Assembly: GCF_017565645.3 (NCBI RefSeq)
Contig: NZ_CP086136.1
Coordinates: 3,579,501-3,643,500, forward strand
Direction of reading: 5' to 3'
Source of the DNA: Bradyrhizobium barranii subsp. barranii
Lineage (GTDB): Bacteria > Pseudomonadota > Alphaproteobacteria > Rhizobiales > Xanthobacteraceae
Length of the DNA stretch: 64,000 nucleotides
Shown in pieces: positions 1 through 8,702 of the stretch; the first letter of the stretch is position 1; each line of letters opens with the position of its first letter. The translations under genes were made by a program, and so were the position numbers. The notes below the pieces were generated by a model that saw only the letters and a program-made list of their open reading frames with translations, did no database searches and was not told the origin of the DNA.

Positions 1-1
1 C

Positions 2-106
2 GGCATCGACTTCAACCGCGCGCTGCGTAGCTTGCGCGGCTGCCGCGACTATTTGATCGGCACCGAGCTCGTCGACAGCGAGGCCTTGGTCTCAAAGGCG
101 GCCTGA
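2..106 (+). CDS. C-terminal end of an unidentified protein (partial)
   Basis: Only the last 34 codons and a TGA stop are inside the window; the reading frame is open from the window edge. The visible tail is polar and helical-looking, with no motif I recognise, so no function is given. A strong rho-independent terminator begins 18 bases after the stop on the same strand, which supports this being a real gene end. It converges on hpnH, so it is not in the same transcript as the hopanoid genes seen here. Confidence 0.6.
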   Translation, partial: GIDFNRALRSLRGCRDYLIGTELVDSEALVSKAA

Positions 107-123
107 CCTCTTGATGCGATAAA

Positions 124-167
124 GCAAAGGGCCCGGTCGCCGTTGGCGACCGGGCCCTTTGCGTTTT
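124..167 (+). terminator. Rho-independent terminator of the upstream partial gene
   Basis: A perfect 18-bp stem (124-141 with 145-162) around a 3-base loop is followed by GTTTT. It lies just after the stop at 106. The stem core GGGCCCGGTCGCC is nearly the same as that of the hpnH terminator about 300 bp away. Confidence 0.85.
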
Positions 168-176
168 GGTGCCTGC

Positions 177-398
177 TCACTCGGTCGCTTCCATGCGGTT
201 TCGGTCCACGACCCACAGCGTCCGTCGCATCATGCCTTCGACAATTGCCGCCGACTCGCTTGGACGCAGATAGATCGCCGTGGACTTGAGCAGCCATGGC
301 AACACCGGTTGCTCGAGTCGCTCCTCATAGGCGCGGCGCATCATGTCGAATGCCTGCAGGCCGGGTCCCGCCAGGATCACATGGTGTGGGCGCAGCAC
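177..398 (-). CDS. Possible small protein (about 73 aa) between two terminators
   Basis: A GTG start at 398 with GAGG about 8 bases upstream opens a 73-codon frame ending in TGA at 177. The product has an ordinary composition (charged helix, several Met and Arg, a PEATISV/RPHHV-like beginning), unlike the Arg/Ala-rich shadow frames typical of this GC-rich DNA. It sits after the hpnH terminator on the same strand and could equally be the remnant of a longer gene. No family is recognised. Coding potential is the only argument, so confidence is low. Confidence 0.35.
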   Translation of the reverse strand: MLRPHHVILAGPGLQAFDMMRRAYEERLEQPVLPWLLKSTAIYLRPSESAAIVEGMMRRTLWVVDRNRMEATE

Positions 399-434
399 GG
401 ATATCGTTGCCTCGGGGCGTTCGTGCCGAAGATG

Positions 435-469
435 AAAAGGCCCGGTCGCGGTGGCGACCGGGCCTTTTT
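435..469 (-). terminator. Rho-independent terminator of hpnH
   Basis: A 15-bp stem (435-449 with 454-468) around a 4-base loop ends in a T-run on both strands. It lies 20 bases beyond the hpnH stop, so it can end hpnH and also insulate it from the convergent gene. Confidence 0.85.
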
Positions 470-490
470 CGTTCGTACCGAGTAGCGTGC

Positions 491-1651
491 TTACGCGGCG
501 GTCGACGCCTTCCGCGCCGCCTTCTCCTGCGCCGCGGCCGCCTCGTCCTTGCGGATCTCCGACAGGCGCTTCTGCACTTCCGCCGAGAAGATGTACTGCG
601 CCGGACGCTGCTTGGTCATGTCGATCTCGGGCGCCATCGGGCCCGTGGTCCTGATGCCGCGCAGCGACACCCACATCGCCTTCAGCGGGTGGCTGATGGC
701 AGCGGTCGCAGCCGTCGGCTCGTAGCCGCAATGGGCCATACAGTCGGCGCACTTCTCGTACTTGCCGGTGCCGTAGGTTTCCCAATCGGTGGTGTCCATC
801 AGCTCCTTGAAGGTCTTGGCATAGCCTTCACCGAGCAGATAGCAGGGCTTCTGCCAGCCGAAGATGTTGCGCGCGGGCATGCCCCACGGCGTGCACTCGT
901 ATTCCTGGTTGCCGGCGAGGAAGTCCAGGAACAGGCCGGAATGCATGAAGTTCCACTTCTTGCCCTTGCCCATCGCGAAGACGTCGCGGAACAGCTTCTT
1001 GGTCTTGGTGCGGTTGAGGAAGTGCTCCTGGTCCGGCGCACGCTCATAGGCATAGCCCGGCGACATCGAGACGCCGACACCGAGCTCGACGGTGAGGTCG
1101 AGGAATTTTGCGATCTCCTCGGCCGGATGGCCGTCGAAGATGGTGGCGTTGACGTTGACCGTGAAGCCGCGCGCCTTGGCCGCCTTGATCGCGGAGACGG
1201 CGCGGTCGAACACGCCCTTCTGCGACACGGCCTTGTCGTGATGGTCCTTCAGGCCGTCGAGATGCACGGAGAAGAACAGGTACGGGGAGGGCGTGAACAG
1301 GTCGAGCTTCTTCTCGAGCAGCAGCGCGTTGGTGCAGAGCGAGACGAACTTCTTGCGCTCGACGAGGCCGCGCACGATCTCGCCGATCTCCTTGTGGATC
1401 AGCGGCTCGCCGCCGGGGATGGCGACCATCGGCGCGCCGCACTCGTCGGCCGCGTCCCAGCACTCCTGGGCGGTCATGCGGCGGTTGAGGATCGCATCCG
1501 GATAATCGATCTTGCCGCAGCCGACGCAGGCGAGGTTGCAGCGGAACAGCGGCTCCAGCATCAGCACGAGCGGATAGCGCTTGCGGCCAAGCAGTTTCTG
1601 CTTGAGCAAATAGCCGCCGATACGCATTTCCTTGAAGAAGGGGATAGCCAT
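491..1651 (-). CDS. hpnH: HpnH, hopanoid biosynthesis radical SAM protein (adenosyl hopane synthase)
   Basis: HpnH joins a 5'-deoxyadenosyl group from SAM to the terminal alkene of diploptene, giving adenosylhopane, the first committed step to C35 side-chain hopanoids. The 386-aa length and N-terminus fit the family closely. The [4Fe-4S]/SAM motif CX3CX2C is at C38, C42 and C45, inside the segment RCNLACVGCG. A second Cys group (KCADCMAHCGYE) lies near the C-terminus, in the DUF3463 region. It follows ispH on the same strand with only about 35 bp between, so the two are probably co-transcribed. A strong terminator follows. The identification is firm. Confidence 0.96.
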   Translation of the reverse strand: MAIPFFKEMRIGGYLLKQKLLGRKRYPLVLMLEPLFRCNLACVGCGKIDYPDAILNRRMTAQECWDAADECGAPMVAIPGGEPLIHKEIGEIVRGLVERKKFVSLCTNALLLEKKLDLFTPSPYLFFSVHLDGLKDHHDKAVSQKGVFDRAVSAIKAAKARGFTVNVNATIFDGHPAEEIAKFLDLTVELGVGVSMSPGYAYERAPDQEHFLNRTKTKKLFRDVFAMGKGKKWNFMHSGLFLDFLAGNQEYECTPWGMPARNIFGWQKPCYLLGEGYAKTFKELMDTTDWETYGTGKYEKCADCMAHCGYEPTAATAAISHPLKAMWVSLRGIRTTGPMAPEIDMTKQRPAQYIFSAEVQKRLSEIRKDEAAAAQEKAARKASTAA

Positions 1652-1686
1652 TACAAGTTTCTTTCTGGGCTAGGAATTCGGGTGGG

Positions 1687-2612
1687 TCAGCTCGCAGCCA
1701 GTTCGGCCGGAAGCCGGAATTCGATGTTTTCCTCGCGGCCCGGCAGCACCGAGACCTTGACTGGTCCGATCCGCCGCATCGCTTCGATCACGTCATCCAC
1801 GAGTACCTCAGGCGCCGAAGCGCCGGCCGTGACGCCGACGCTCTTGGCATCTTTCAACCACTCCGGATTGAGCGCGCTGCCGTCGGCAATCAAATAACTC
1901 GCGACGCCGGCCTCAGTGCCGATTTCGCGGAGCCGGTTCGAGTTCGAGCTATTGGCAGCGCCCACCACCAAGATCACGTCGACCAGCTTGCTCAAGTCCC
2001 TTACCGCAGATTGGCGGTTCTGTGTCGCATAGCAGATATCCCGGATATCCGGGCCTTGAATATCTGTAAAGCGGGCCTGGAGGGCCGCAATAATGTCCTT
2101 GGTGTCGTCGACCGACAGGGTGGTCTGGGTGATGTAGGCCACTGGCGTATCTGCCTGCAGCGTCAAGGCCTTAACCTCTTCAACGCTTTGGACGAGCAGC
2201 ACCGGGGCGGGAACCTGGCCATCGTGCCCTCGACCTCGGGGTGGCCGGCATGGCCGATCAGGATCAGGGTGCGGCCCCTGGAGATGTAGCGTTTCCCCTG
2301 ATTGTGAACTTTCGTGACCAGGGGGCAGGTGGCATTGAGCACCGGAAGGTCGCGCGCGGCAGCCTCTTCCTCGACGCTGCGGGCGACGCCATGGGCACTG
2401 AAAACGGTCACGGCTTTCGGCGGAACCTCGGACAATTCCTCGACGAAGATCGCGCCCTTGTTCTTCAGGCTCTCGACCACGTACTTGTTGTGCACGATCT
2501 CGTGGCGCACGTAGACGGGCGGGCCGTACTTCTCCAGCGCCCGTTCCACGATCTCGATCGCACGTACCACGCCGGCGCAAAAGCCGCGCGGCTGCGCTAG
2601 ATAAACTTCCAT
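1687..2612 (-). pseudogene. ispH: IspH (LytB), 4-hydroxy-3-methylbut-2-enyl diphosphate reductase, broken by a 1-base deletion
   Basis: IspH catalyses the last step of the MEP pathway, making IPP and DMAPP, the precursors of squalene and hopanoids. The product starts [14 protein letters not shown] (ATG at 2612; an upstream TTG at 2630 is less likely). All three cluster cysteines are present: in RGFCAG, NATCPLV and DICYATQ. The frame breaks near 2218-2221: after GHPEVEGTM it leaves the family sequence, and adding one C to the GGCC-ATC run on the plus strand restores [11 protein letters not shown] and continues to the normal C-terminus at 1687. Everything else is intact, so this is either a sequencing error or a very recent mutation. 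Neighbouring hpnH makes it the hopanoid-linked ispH; a second copy elsewhere cannot be excluded. Confidence 0.9.
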
Positions 2613-3075
2613 AGGACGCCCATCACGCAATTTGCACCAATCCGCTTCTCAAGTCCCCGGCGGCACTTCGATACTGCCCAATGAGTTGCAATAACCGCAC
2701 CATTGGTTTCGCGCACGCGGTAACCGCCCACCCTACTTGGGCCCCGGCGCATGGAGGCACAGCACTTTGTGTCAAAAAATCGGCACAAAGGAAAGACCAG
2801 AATGAAACCCTGGTTCCGTTACCGTGCGCATCCGCGGTATTATAATAGGGCATGCGCTCTGAGCAAAATGGCGACATTTGCGCTCACCGCTTCGCCACTT
2901 TCCCGCCTCAAGTCACCGGCTATACCGACCGCCCCGCATGATTTTGCCACGGTCTGTCGCCGTTTACCTCGAACCTTCGTGCGGCGAGAACCACTCAAAA
3001 CAGCAATAGGTTTCGCCGGGGAACTCCGATAAACAGCGGGCGTTTCCGGCAAGCTGTTAACCGCAGAAAGAAAAG
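2613..3075. other. Divergent ispH/hpnN intergenic region
   Basis: About 460 bp separate the divergent ispH and hpnN starts. Several short frames cross it on both strands, but none has a convincing start or composition. The only recognisable signal is the EcfG-type promoter near the hpnN end. No leftward promoter for ispH could be assigned by eye. Confidence 0.6.
3020..3044 (+). promoter_or_regulatory. Candidate EcfG (general stress response) promoter of hpnN
   Basis: GGAAC (3020-3024), a 16-base spacer and CGTT (3041-3044) match the alphaproteobacterial EcfG consensus GGAAC-N16/17-CGTT exactly. The expected transcription start, near 3051, leaves a leader of about 25 bases before the hpnN ATG. 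EcfG control of a hopanoid gene (hpnP) is known in Rhodopseudomonas palustris; applying it to hpnN is inference. Confidence 0.6.
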
Positions 3076-5664
3076 ATGCTGCAAAGCGTAGTCGTTGCCA
3101 TCGTCAGGGCCTGCACCCGGTTTGCCTCCCTCGTCGTCGTTCTCGGGCTCCTGCTTTCGGTCGGGGCGGGCTATTACACGTCTAAGCATTTCGCCATCAA
3201 CACCGACATCAATTCGCTGATTGCCCAGAATTTGGACTGGCGCCAGCGCGACCAGCAATTCGACCGTGCCTTCGACCGCGACGCGACAATTCTCGCGGTC
3301 GTCGAGGCCAGGACGCCGGAGATGGCGACCGCGGCAGCGGATGCGCTCTTCGCCAAGCTGAAGGACAACAAGACCGACTTCCAGTCGATGCAGCAGCTCG
3401 GCACCGGCGAGTTCTTTGAGAAGAACGGCTTGCTGTTCCTGCCGACCGAAGAGGTCGGCAAGATCACCAGCCAGTTCGAATCCGCAGCGCCCCTGGTCGA
3501 GATCATGGCCGGTGATCCCTCGATCCGCGGCCTGACCGGCGCGCTGGAGACGGGACTTGCCGGCGTCAAGCGCGGCCAGGTCAAGCTCGACAATACCGCG
3601 CGGCCCTTCAATCAGATCGCGCAAACGGTCGAGACCGTGCTCAACAAGGGCAAAGCGAGCTTCTCCTGGCGTGAGCTCGTCAGCGACGAGCCGCTGACGG
3701 ATTCCGATAAGCGCGCCTTCATCGAGTTCAAGCCGATCCTGGACTACAACGCGCTGGAGCCCGGCAAGGGCGCCACCGACGCGATCCGCAAGGCGGCAGT
3801 TGATCTGGATTTTGCGAACAAGTACCAGGCACGAGTGCGACTGACCGGTCCGGTCCCGATCGCCAACGAGGAATACGCCACCGTCCAGGAAGGCGCCGTC
3901 GTCAACGGCGTCGGCACTGTGCTGGTCGTGCTGCTCATCCTGTGGATGGCGCTGCACTCGTCGAAGATCATTTTCGCGGTGTTCGTCAATCTCTTCGTCG
4001 GCCTTGCGCTGACGACCGCTGCCGGCCTGATGATGGTCGGCTCGTTCAATTTGCTGTCGATCGCGTTCGCCGTGCTGTTCGTGGGACTGGGCGTCGATTT
4101 TGGTATCCAGTACAGCGTCCGCTACCGCTCGGAGCGCTACAAGCACAACGATCTCTCCGGCGCGCTGGTGCTTGCCGCCAAGCGCTCCGCGGTGCCGCTG
4201 TCGCTGGCGGCAATGGCGACCGCCGCCGGCTTCCTCTGTTTCCTGCCCACCGATTACAAGGGCATCTCCGAGCTCGGCCAGATCGCCGGCGTCGGCATGC
4301 TGGTGGCGTTCCTCTCCAGCATCACCGTACTGCCCGCAATGCTGAAGCTGTTGAACCCGCCCGGTGAGCAGGAGCCCGTCGGTTATGCCTTCCTGGCGCC
4401 GCTCGATTACTTTCTGGAGAAGCACCGTGTGCTGGTCGTGGGCGGCACGTTGCTGCTGGCGCTCGCCGGCCTGCCGCTGCTCTACTTCCTGAAGTTCGAC
4501 TTCAACCCGATGAACCTGCGCAACCCGAAGGCCGAGTCGATCGCGACCTTCCTCGATTTGCGCAAGGATCCGAACACCGGCGCCAACGCCATCAACGTGA
4601 TGACCACGTCCGAGGAGCAGGCGAGGCAGGTCGAGGCGAAGCTGGAGAAGGTGCCGGAGGTGCTGCGCGTGATGTCGCTCGACAGCTTCGTGCCGACCGA
4701 CCAGGCGCCAAAGCTGAAGCTGCTCGCGCAGGGCGCCAAGGTGCTCAACCCCGCGCTCAATCCTGACCAGGTCGACGCTGCGCCAACGGACAAGGAAAAC
4801 GTCGAGGCGTTGAAATCCTCGGTCGACAATCTGCGCCGGACCGCCGGTGACACGAAGGGCCCGGGCGCCGTCGCCTCGCGCCGGCTGGCGGACGCGCTCG
4901 AAAAGCTCGCCAATGGCGACGAGGCCACGCGGAACAAGGCGCAGGACGTGTTCGTCACGCCGCTGAAGATCGCGTTCGGCCAGCTCAGGAACGCGATGCA
5001 GGCCGGGCCGGTCACCCTGGCCTCACTGCCCCCCGAGCTCGTCAGCGCCTGGAAGAGCAAGGACGGGATCATCCGCGTCGAGGCGCAGCCGAAGGGCGAT
5101 CCCAACGACAACGACACGCTGCGCAAGTTTGCAGCCGCCGTGCTCGCTGCCGAGCCGACCGCGATCGGCGGGCCGGTCTCGATCCTGAAATCCGGTGACA
5201 CCGTGGTGAAGGCGTTCATCCACGCCGGCATCTACGCGCTGCTGGTGATCGGCCTGTTGCTTTGGATCACGCTGCGGCGGTTCGTCGACGTGCTGATGAC
5301 GCTCGTGCCGCTGCTGGTCGCCGGCGCGGTCACGCTCGAAATCTGCGTGTTGATCGGCCTGCCGCTCAACTTCGCCAACATCGTCGCGTTCCCACTGCTG
5401 CTCGGCGTCGGCGTCGCCTTCAAGATCTATTATGTCGTGGCTTGGCGCTCGGGCAGGACAAACCTGCTCCAGACCAGCCTGACGCGCGCGATCTTTTTCA
5501 GTGCGCTGACGACGGCGACCGCGTTCGGCAGCCTGTGGCTGTCGAGCCACCCCGGAACGTCCAGCATGGGCAAGCTGCTCGCACTCTCGCTGGTGACGAC
5601 GCTTGCCGCAGTGCTGCTGTTCCAGCCAGCCCTAATGGGCAAACCCCGCAATCTCAGGGAGTAG
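3076..5664 (+). CDS. hpnN: HpnN, hopanoid RND-family transporter
   Basis: HpnN is an inner-membrane RND protein that moves hopanoids to the outer membrane in R. palustris. The 862-aa product has the RND two-half layout: an N-terminal membrane segment, a periplasmic domain to about residue 270, a membrane bundle (about 275-430), then a second periplasmic domain and a second bundle (about 715-855). The first bundle contains FVGLGVDFGIQYSVRYR, the conserved SSD/RND TM4 motif. The start has AGAAAG just upstream. It is transcribed away from ispH-hpnH and toward hpnO. Its last 33 bases overlap the end of the convergent DUF2147 gene. Confidence 0.95.
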   Translation: MLQSVVVAIVRACTRFASLVVVLGLLLSVGAGYYTSKHFAINTDINSLIAQNLDWRQRDQQFDRAFDRDATILAVVEARTPEMATAAADALFAKLKDNKTDFQSMQQLGTGEFFEKNGLLFLPTEEVGKITSQFESAAPLVEIMAGDPSIRGLTGALETGLAGVKRGQVKLDNTARPFNQIAQTVETVLNKGKASFSWRELVSDEPLTDSDKRAFIEFKPILDYNALEPGKGATDAIRKAAVDLDFANKYQARVRLTGPVPIANEEYATVQEGAVVNGVGTVLVVLLILWMALHSSKIIFAVFVNLFVGLALTTAAGLMMVGSFNLLSIAFAVLFVGLGVDFGIQYSVRYRSERYKHNDLSGALVLAAKRSAVPLSLAAMATAAGFLCFLPTDYKGISELGQIAGVGMLVAFLSSITVLPAMLKLLNPPGEQEPVGYAFLAPLDYFLEKHRVLVVGGTLLLALAGLPLLYFLKFDFNPMNLRNPKAESIATFLDLRKDPNTGANAINVMTTSEEQARQVEAKLEKVPEVLRVMSLDSFVPTDQAPKLKLLAQGAKVLNPALNPDQVDAAPTDKENVEALKSSVDNLRRTAGDTKGPGAVASRRLADALEKLANGDEATRNKAQDVFVTPLKIAFGQLRNAMQAGPVTLASLPPELVSAWKSKDGIIRVEAQPKGDPNDNDTLRKFAAAVLAAEPTAIGGPVSILKSGDTVVKAFIHAGIYALLVIGLLLWITLRRFVDVLMTLVPLLVAGAVTLEICVLIGLPLNFANIVAFPLLLGVGVAFKIYYVVAWRSGRTNLLQTSLTRAIFFSALTTATAFGSLWLSSHPGTSSMGKLLALSLVTTLAAVLLFQPALMGKPRNLRE

Positions 5665-6306
5665 GCAGATGTCGCCGACCGGGTCGGCGGCGTTCTTCTG
5701 ACCGGGCTTGGCGGTGGTGGTGGCGGTCTTCGGGGCCGCGGGGGCAGGGGCCGGCGCAGTGGCGACGGTCGTGCCGCCTGTTGTGGTGCCGCCCGTGGTG
5801 CCGCCTGTGGTGCCTTGGGCTTTCGGCGCCGCGCCGGTGGGCTTCGGCGCACCCTTGGCCATGGCATTGGCGGTGCTCAAAGGAATCGGCGGGGCGACGC
5901 GGGTCCAGGTCTCGCCGCCGCAGAGGAAGCCCATCACGCAGCCCTTGATTTCGAGCTGGTCGGTGCCGACGGGCGTGATGGTTGCGCTGTAGAGCTGGCC
6001 GTCCTTGGCGTTGTAGACCTGCCCTTCCCACTGATCGACGCCGGGCTTCTTCTTCATGTCGATCAGGGTCGCCATGCCCAGCGTCGGCCTGGTCTTTTTC
6101 GATGCATCCGGATTGTATTCATCGCGGCCGCCGGGCTGTTTTTCCCAGGAAACCGCGCCCCACATGCTGCCATTGCATTGGGCGACACGAATGTTGGCGA
6201 CGGCGTCGGCGACCCGCCAGTCGCCGGTGGGATCGGCGGCGAGCGCGGGTGTCAGGCAGGTGTAACCACCAGCCAGTATTAGTCCGGTGTAAAGGGCTAA
6301 ACGCAT
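5632..6306 (-). CDS. Exported DUF2147 protein with a Thr/Gly/Pro/Ala-rich tail
   Basis: The ATG at 6306 is preferred over an upstream ATG at 6330, because AAGGA lies about 7 bases before it and the protein then begins with a clean signal peptide (MRLALYTGLILAGG, ending near PALA-AD). A DUF2147 domain follows (about residues 24-140; opening DPTGDWRVAD, four Cys in the domain). After it comes an unusual low-complexity stretch of TTGG and AP repeats, then a short C-terminal segment with one more Cys. DUF2147 proteins are secreted and of unknown function. The 3' end overlaps hpnN by 33 bases in antisense. Confidence 0.8.
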   Translation of the reverse strand: MRLALYTGLILAGGYTCLTPALAADPTGDWRVADAVANIRVAQCNGSMWGAVSWEKQPGGRDEYNPDASKKTRPTLGMATLIDMKKKPGVDQWEGQVYNAKDGQLYSATITPVGTDQLEIKGCVMGFLCGGETWTRVAPPIPLSTANAMAKGAPKPTGAAPKAQGTTGGTTGGTTTGGTTVATAPAPAPAAPKTATTTAKPGQKNAADPVGDICLLPEIAGFAH

Positions 6307-6447
6307 GATAGTTCCTTGGCAGTGCAACATGGTTTAAAGCTGTGCTTGCGAAGATGGTCCGAAAAAGGGCAAAAGGCCGCACAGACCGTTTTCGGTAACG
6401 GTCCCTTTTCAGTTGACGAGCCGGCCCTCAAGCGAAGTATGTAGCGG

Positions 6448-7839
6448 ATGCACAGCCCAAATCCAGACATGTCTCAGCTATTCGCGGACCGTCAGGCCCA
6501 GCGCAGCACCCTGCATAATCGGTATCTGAACGAACAGTTCGTTCGGGTTCTCAAGACCATCGGCTACGATGTCGGCTTCCAGAGGGGGCAGGGGCAGTAT
6601 CTCTACGATCGCGAGGGGGCGCGCTATCTCGACCTGTTGTCCGGCTTTGGCGTGTTCGCGATCGGGCGCAATCACCCTGTCATGCGCGAGGCGCTCAAGA
6701 GCGTGCTCGATGCCGACCTGCCCAATCTGGTCCAGTTCGACGTCTCAGTGCTCGCCGGCGTGCTCGCCGAGCGGCTGCTAAAATACGTCCCCTATCTCGA
6801 CAAGGCGTTCTTCGCCAATTCCGGCGCCGAATGCGTCGAAGCGGCGATCAAGTTCGCCCGCGGCGCCACAGGCCGTCCCGGCATCGTCTATTGCGCCCAC
6901 GGCTATCATGGCCTGACCTACGGCGCGCTGTCGCTGACGGGTGATTCGAACTTCCGTACCGGCTTCGAGCCGCTGCTGCCCGGCTGCACCTCGATTCCGT
7001 TCAACGACCTCGCCGCGCTCGAAAAGGCGCTGGCCTCGCGCGAGGTCGCGGCCTTCGTCGTCGAGCCGATCCAGGGCAAGGGCGTCAACATGCCCACCGA
7101 CGAGTTCCTGCCGGGTGCTGCCGCGCTCTGCAAGAAATACGGCACGCTGTTCGTCGCCGACGAGATCCAGACCGGTATGGGCCGCACCGGCCGCTTCCTG
7201 GCGGTCGAGCACTGGAACGTCGAGCCCGACATGGTGCTGCTGTCGAAGTCGCTGTCCGGCGGCCATGTGCCGGTCGGCGCCGTGCTGACGCGCAAGAGCA
7301 TCTTCGACAAGATCTTCAACCAGATGGACCGCGCGGTGGTGCACGGCTCCACCTTCTCCAAGAACGATCTGGCGATGGCCGCGGGCATCGCGACGCTCGA
7401 CGTCATGGAGTCCGAGAAGCTGATCGAGTCCGCCGCCAAGCGCGGCGCCGAGCTGCGCCTCGCGCTGACCCGCATGGTGCCCGGCTACGAGTTGATGAAG
7501 GAAGTGCGCGGCAAGGGCCTGATGATCGGCGTCGAGTTCGGCCCGCCGAAGTCGCTGCGGCTCCGGGCGTCCTGGAACGTGCTGGAAGCTGCCAACAAGG
7601 GCCTGTTCTGCCAGCTCATCACCGTGCCGCTGTTCAAGGACCACAAGATCCTCACGCAAGTCGCCGGTCACGGCAGCCACACCATCAAGCTGCTGCCGCC
7701 GCTCACCATTACCGAGGAAGATTGCGGCTGGATCGAGCGCGCCTTCGACGACGTCATCGCCGGCAGCCACAAGGTCCCCGGCGCGATCTGGTCGCTCGGC
7801 AAGACGCTGGTGGACAACGCGGTGCGGCGGTCGGCGTAA
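6448..7839 (+). CDS. hpnO: HpnO, PLP-dependent class III aminotransferase making aminobacteriohopanetriol
   Basis: A class III (acetylornithine/ornithine type) aminotransferase of 463 aa. In R. palustris HpnO is needed for aminobacteriohopanetriol, installing the terminal amine on the hopanoid side chain. Visible features are the PLP phosphate-binding region with FANSGAECVEAAIK, the DEIQTGMGRTG motif carrying the PLP Asp, and the Schiff-base lysine at K267 in LSKSLSGGHVP. Location beside hpnN and hpnH separates it from general aminotransferases of the same fold. The ATG at 6448 has no strong ribosome site; the second ATG, seven codons in, is possible. Confidence 0.9.
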   Translation: MHSPNPDMSQLFADRQAQRSTLHNRYLNEQFVRVLKTIGYDVGFQRGQGQYLYDREGARYLDLLSGFGVFAIGRNHPVMREALKSVLDADLPNLVQFDVSVLAGVLAERLLKYVPYLDKAFFANSGAECVEAAIKFARGATGRPGIVYCAHGYHGLTYGALSLTGDSNFRTGFEPLLPGCTSIPFNDLAALEKALASREVAAFVVEPIQGKGVNMPTDEFLPGAAALCKKYGTLFVADEIQTGMGRTGRFLAVEHWNVEPDMVLLSKSLSGGHVPVGAVLTRKSIFDKIFNQMDRAVVHGSTFSKNDLAMAAGIATLDVMESEKLIESAAKRGAELRLALTRMVPGYELMKEVRGKGLMIGVEFGPPKSLRLRASWNVLEAANKGLFCQLITVPLFKDHKILTQVAGHGSHTIKLLPPLTITEEDCGWIERAFDDVIAGSHKVPGAIWSLGKTLVDNAVRRSA

Positions 7840-7862
7840 ATTCGCCGATCTATCTCAGCGGT

Positions 7863-7931
7863 CGTCATTGCGAGCGAAGCGAAGCAATCCAGTATCCCTC
7901 TGCGGATGCGGGCTGGATTGCTTCGCTCCGC
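7863..7931. repeat. Dyad repeat, CGTCATTGCGAGCG family, truncated right arm
   Basis: The left arm (CGTCATTGCGAGCGAAGCGA) and the inverted core (CTGGATTGCTTCGCT) match the complete copies at 25148-25228 and 26283-26370. The outer end of the right arm (CGCAATGACG) is missing. The element ends 4 bases before the stop of the convergent anti-sigma gene. Confidence 0.85.
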
Positions 7932-7934
7932 CAG

Positions 7935-8702
7935 CTACCCCTCTACATTCGCCTTCATCGCCGCCTCGAACTTGTCGACGAATTCGGCGAGCTCGTCGGC
8001 GCCGATATCGCTGACGGCCCAGAAGTTCAGGCCGCGATTGCCCCAGCGGCGGCAGTTGAAGCCCTGCATGGTCTCGGTCTTCGGCGCGCGATATTCCGCG
8101 TTCGATGTCTGCGACACGAACAAATTGATCACGTGCTGCCGGCGCTTGTAGACGACGGCGCCAATGGCGCGGGCGTCGATATAGTCGAGCCGGCCGCCGA
8201 CCAGCGTGAAGCCTTGCGCGGTGAGATCGATCACGGGCGGGGCGACGTCGAGCTTGCCGTTGAACCACGGCTTCACGGTGTGCTGGTCTGTGGAGACCAC
8301 GTCGATGAGATGGCCGGCCTGAAGCGAGCGCAGATGCGCGGAGACGACCTCCGACAGGATGCGCTGCTGGTCGTCCTGGCGCAGCACCACGGCGACGACG
8401 CCGGAGGCGGCGAGCGCGGAGACGGCAGAGCCCATCGCAAAGCCGCGCAGCACGGAGCGGCGGGTCGGTTGCCGGCGCTGCGGCTGTGGCAGCGAGGCTT
8501 CGATCCGGGCGCGCAGGCTAGCCGGCGCGGCATAGCGCAAATCGGTGTCGGCCAGCACGCGCTGCATCTCGCGTTGTGCGGCAAACTCCGCGGCGCAGTC
8601 CGGGCAACTGGCAATGTGGGCTTCGACCTCGCGCGCGTGGCCGGCATCGAGCTCGTTGTCGAGCAGCGCGTGAAGCAGGATTTTTGCTTCGTCGCAGGTC
8701 AT
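7935..8702 (-). CDS. Zinc-finger anti-sigma factor with one membrane span (ZAS/RsrA-ChrR type N-terminus)
   Basis: The 255-aa product begins with a zinc-binding anti-sigma domain: H29-x3-C33-x2-C36 with a further C3 and H11, as in the ZAS family that binds ECF sigma factors in the cytoplasm. A hydrophobic stretch (about residues 85-107, MGSAVSALAASGVVAVVL) follows an RR pair, then a probable periplasmic domain of about 145 aa. Its ATG overlaps the sigma-factor stop by 4 bases, so the two are translationally coupled. It should hold the upstream sigma factor inactive until a signal, probably oxidative or metal, arrives. Confidence 0.88.
   Translation of the reverse strand: MTCDEAKILLHALLDNELDAGHAREVEAHIASCPDCAAEFAAQREMQRVLADTDLRYAAPASLRARIEASLPQPQRRQPTRRSVLRGFAMGSAVSALAASGVVAVVLRQDDQQRILSEVVSAHLRSLQAGHLIDVVSTDQHTVKPWFNGKLDVAPPVIDLTAQGFTLVGGRLDYIDARAIGAVVYKRRQHVINLFVSQTSNAEYRAPKTETMQGFNCRRWGNRGLNFWAVSDIGADELAEFVDKFEAAMKANVEG

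Noticed and set aside
2751..3032. Possible 93-codon gene in the ispH/hpnN gap
   Set aside because: No ribosome site and no family; it overlaps the candidate hpnN promoter.
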